Source of the DNA: an uncultured Oscillospiraceae bacterium
GTDB taxonomy: Bacteria > Bacillota_A > Clostridia > Oscillospirales > Oscillospiraceae
NCBI GenBank assembly: GCA_947631215.1
Contig: CANRKN010000103.1
Coordinates: 1 to 7,231 of the forward strand
Direction: 5' to 3'
DNA length: 7,231 nt
A program made the translations under genes and the position numbers. The notes beneath the pieces are model-generated. The model did not search any database. It had not been told where the DNA came from and was given only the letters and a program-made list of their open reading frames with translations. Below, in pieces: positions 5,868 to 7,231 of the stretch. Within the stretch, counting starts at the first letter, position 1, and the number at the start of each line of letters is the position of its first letter.

Positions 5868-5904
5868 GGGATGGCCCCAGGCCACTATGGTCTGGGGCCG
5901 TCCT
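5868..5904 (+). terminator. Strong intercistronic hairpin between MalE-like and MalF-like genes
   Basis: Positions 5873-5884 pair with 5888-5899 (12 bp, one G-U pair) around a 3-base CTA loop, and flanking bases 5868-5872 with 5900-5904 can extend the stem to 17 bp with G-U pairs. It lies 29 bases after the binding-protein stop codon. No T-run follows, so it is better seen as a 3'-end stabiliser or weak attenuator that raises binding-protein mRNA relative to the permease, as known for malE-malF in enteric bacteria. Confidence 0.65.
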
Positions 5905-5939
5905 GAATGAGAAAGCAAGAAAGGAAGTGGAGCAGAAGC

Positions 5940-7231
5940 ATGACAAAAGTCGGCTCTGCCGTGGGCGGATTCTTCCGGGCCATCGGCAATTTCTTCGGCG
6001 AATTCTTTACCGCGATAGCCAAGGGCGACTGGGCCGTTAAGCTGTCGCTCATCATCTGGGGCGCGGGCTACGTCAAGCGGAAGCAGTATGTCAAGGCCAT
6101 CCTCATGACACTGCTGGAAGTGGGCGTCATCCTGTTCTCCGTGTACTTTGCCAGCCAGTACGTGCCCAAGTTCGGCACGCTGGGCACCGTCCAGTTCGCC
6201 CAGGAGTTCAACATCGAGACCATGCAGATGGAGAACAACGATTACGATCACTCCTTCCTCATCCTGCTGTTCTCCCTGTTCAGCTTCGTGGTGTGGGCCG
6301 TGGCGGCGGTGGTGTGGATCCGCAACGTGGTCCACGCCTATCAGTTGCAGCTGGACGCGGAGGCCGGTCGGCACATCAACACCTTCAAAGAGGACTGCGC
6401 GGAGTATCTGGGCGATAAGTTCCATATCACCCTGCTCACGCCGCCCATCATCGGCATCGTCATCTTCACTGTTATCCCCATACTGCTGCTGATATTCGTG
6501 GCCTTCACCAACTACGACCAGCAGCACATGCCCCCCAACAGCCTGTTCACCTGGGTGGGCTTTGAGAACTTCAAGAGCTTGTTCTCCAACGGCGGCATGA
6601 CCGTCACCTTCGGCTACGCCTTCGTGCGGGTCCTGGGGTGGACGCTGGTGTGGGCCTTCTTCGCCACCTTCACCACCTACTTCGGCGGCATCCTGATGAG
6701 CCTTCTGCTCAACAGCAAGAAGACCCGGGCGCCCCGGCTGTGGCGGACGCTGCTGGTCATCACCATCGCGGTACCCCAGTTCGTGAGCCTGCTGCTGGTG
6801 AGAAACTTCTTCTCCAACGGCGGCATCGTGAACACCATCTGCGCCAACATCGGCCTGACCGGGTGGCTTCGCAGCATTGGGCTCATCTCCACCAGCTACA
6901 TACCGTTCCTCACCGCGCCGGGCTGGGCCCACGTGATGATCATCCTCATCAACATCTGGATCGGCGTGCCCTATCAGATGCTGATCGCCACGGGCATATT
7001 GATGAACCTGCCCACGGACCAGCTGGAGAGCGCCCGCGTGGACGGCGCCAACAAGGTCCAGACCTTCCGCTACATCACCATGCCCTATATGCTCCAGGTC
7101 ACGGCACCCACGCTGGTGACGGATTTCGTGAAGAACATCAACAACTTCAACGTCATCTTCCTGCTCACCGACGGCGTGTACACCACCACCAACCAGCTCA
7201 TGGCCAACTCCCAGGCCAAGGAAGTGGACCT
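5940..7231 (+). CDS. MalF-like sugar ABC transporter permease, 3' end beyond the window
   Basis: The frame from ATG 5940 stays open to the window end, giving 430 residues with no stop. GGAG at 5929-5932 lies 7 bases upstream. The protein is the membrane channel subunit of the MalE-like importer. An N-terminal region rich in phenylalanine and glycine precedes membrane segments near residues 53-71 and 106-127. The MalF core then starts about residue 164 (TLLTPPIIGIVIFTVIPILLLIFVAFTNYD). The EAA coupling loop that contacts the ATPase is clear at 363-382 (ESARVDGANKV, then FRYITMP). The two extra N-terminal segments and the total size fit Gram-positive MalF/MalC proteins, so only a few dozen residues should be missing. 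A MalG-like permease would be expected downstream; no sugar-type ATPase is seen, and many relatives share one encoded elsewhere. Confidence 0.9.
   Translation, partial: MTKVGSAVGGFFRAIGNFFGEFFTAIAKGDWAVKLSLIIWGAGYVKRKQYVKAILMTLLEVGVILFSVYFASQYVPKFGTLGTVQFAQEFNIETMQMENNDYDHSFLILLFSLFSFVVWAVAAVVWIRNVVHAYQLQLDAEAGRHINTFKEDCAEYLGDKFHITLLTPPIIGIVIFTVIPILLLIFVAFTNYDQQHMPPNSLFTWVGFENFKSLFSNGGMTVTFGYAFVRVLGWTLVWAFFATFTTYFGGILMSLLLNSKKTRAPRLWRTLLVITIAVPQFVSLLLVRNFFSNGGIVNTICANIGLTGWLRSIGLISTSYIPFLTAPGWAHVMIILINIWIGVPYQMLIATGILMNLPTDQLESARVDGANKVQTFRYITMPYMLQVTAPTLVTDFVKNINNFNVIFLLTDGVYTTTNQLMANSQAKEVD

Noticed and set aside
5856..6932. Minus-strand open frame opposite the MalF-like gene
   Set aside because: Composition is extreme (His, Asp, Glu, Gln-rich), while the plus-strand frame gives membrane segments and a clear EAA loop. 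The plus-strand gene is simply cut by the window end.
1..7231. A novel defence, mobile or biosynthetic system
   Set aside because: All six genes belong to familiar transporter or glycoside hydrolase families. No integrase, transposase, repeat array, toxin-antitoxin pair or unknown gene cluster is visible in this window.

Overview
The window is GC-rich (about 60 % by eye, with C or G at most third codon positions). Every gene except the cut-off first one has a strong AGGAGG-type ribosome binding site in view, the signal peptide is short and of Gram-positive type, and the protein variants (a TrpXYZ-like ABC transporter, a MalF with an extended N terminus, a GH42 of clostridial type) suggest a high-GC anaerobic member of the Clostridia/Oscillospirales, probably gut-associated. 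That taxonomic guess is an inference from style, not from a marker gene.

Layout. (1) Positions 1-2135, plus strand: an ABC transporter of the TrpXYZ type (COG2984/COG4120/COG1101). It comprises the C-terminal end of the substrate-binding protein (cut by the window edge), an intrinsic terminator with a possible extended -10 promoter behind it, then the membrane permease and the ATPase, whose reading frames overlap by 8 bases. (2) Positions 2136-2299: a convergent intergenic region packed with four inverted repeats, one of which resembles a bidirectional terminator. (3) Positions 2300-4315, minus strand: a complete cytoplasmic GH42 beta-galactosidase. (4) Positions 4316-4593: a divergent control region. 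It holds a near-consensus sigma-A promoter for the rightward genes, a candidate leftward promoter whose -35 hexamer overlaps it, and two abutting 20-bp inverted repeats in the rightward leader. (5) Positions 4594-7231, plus strand: a MalE-like sugar-binding protein, a strong intercistronic hairpin, and a MalF-like permease that runs off the window end. A MalG-like partner would be expected next.

The right half reads as a small oligosaccharide-use locus. A binding protein and MalF-type permease bring in an oligosaccharide, and the divergently transcribed GH42, which has no signal peptide, would release galactose from it in the cytoplasm. The left half is a separate small-molecule importer (amino acid-like substrates are known for relatives) with no visible link to the sugar genes. 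Both importers have a stable hairpin just after the binding-protein gene, a layout that favours making more binding protein than membrane components.

I found no RNA gene, mobile element, CRISPR array or protein of wholly unknown type. The gene content is conventional; the points worth a second look are regulatory: the overlapping divergent promoters, the tandem palindromes, a U-run at the predicted GH42 transcript start, and the apparent absence of a lipobox in the sugar-binding protein.
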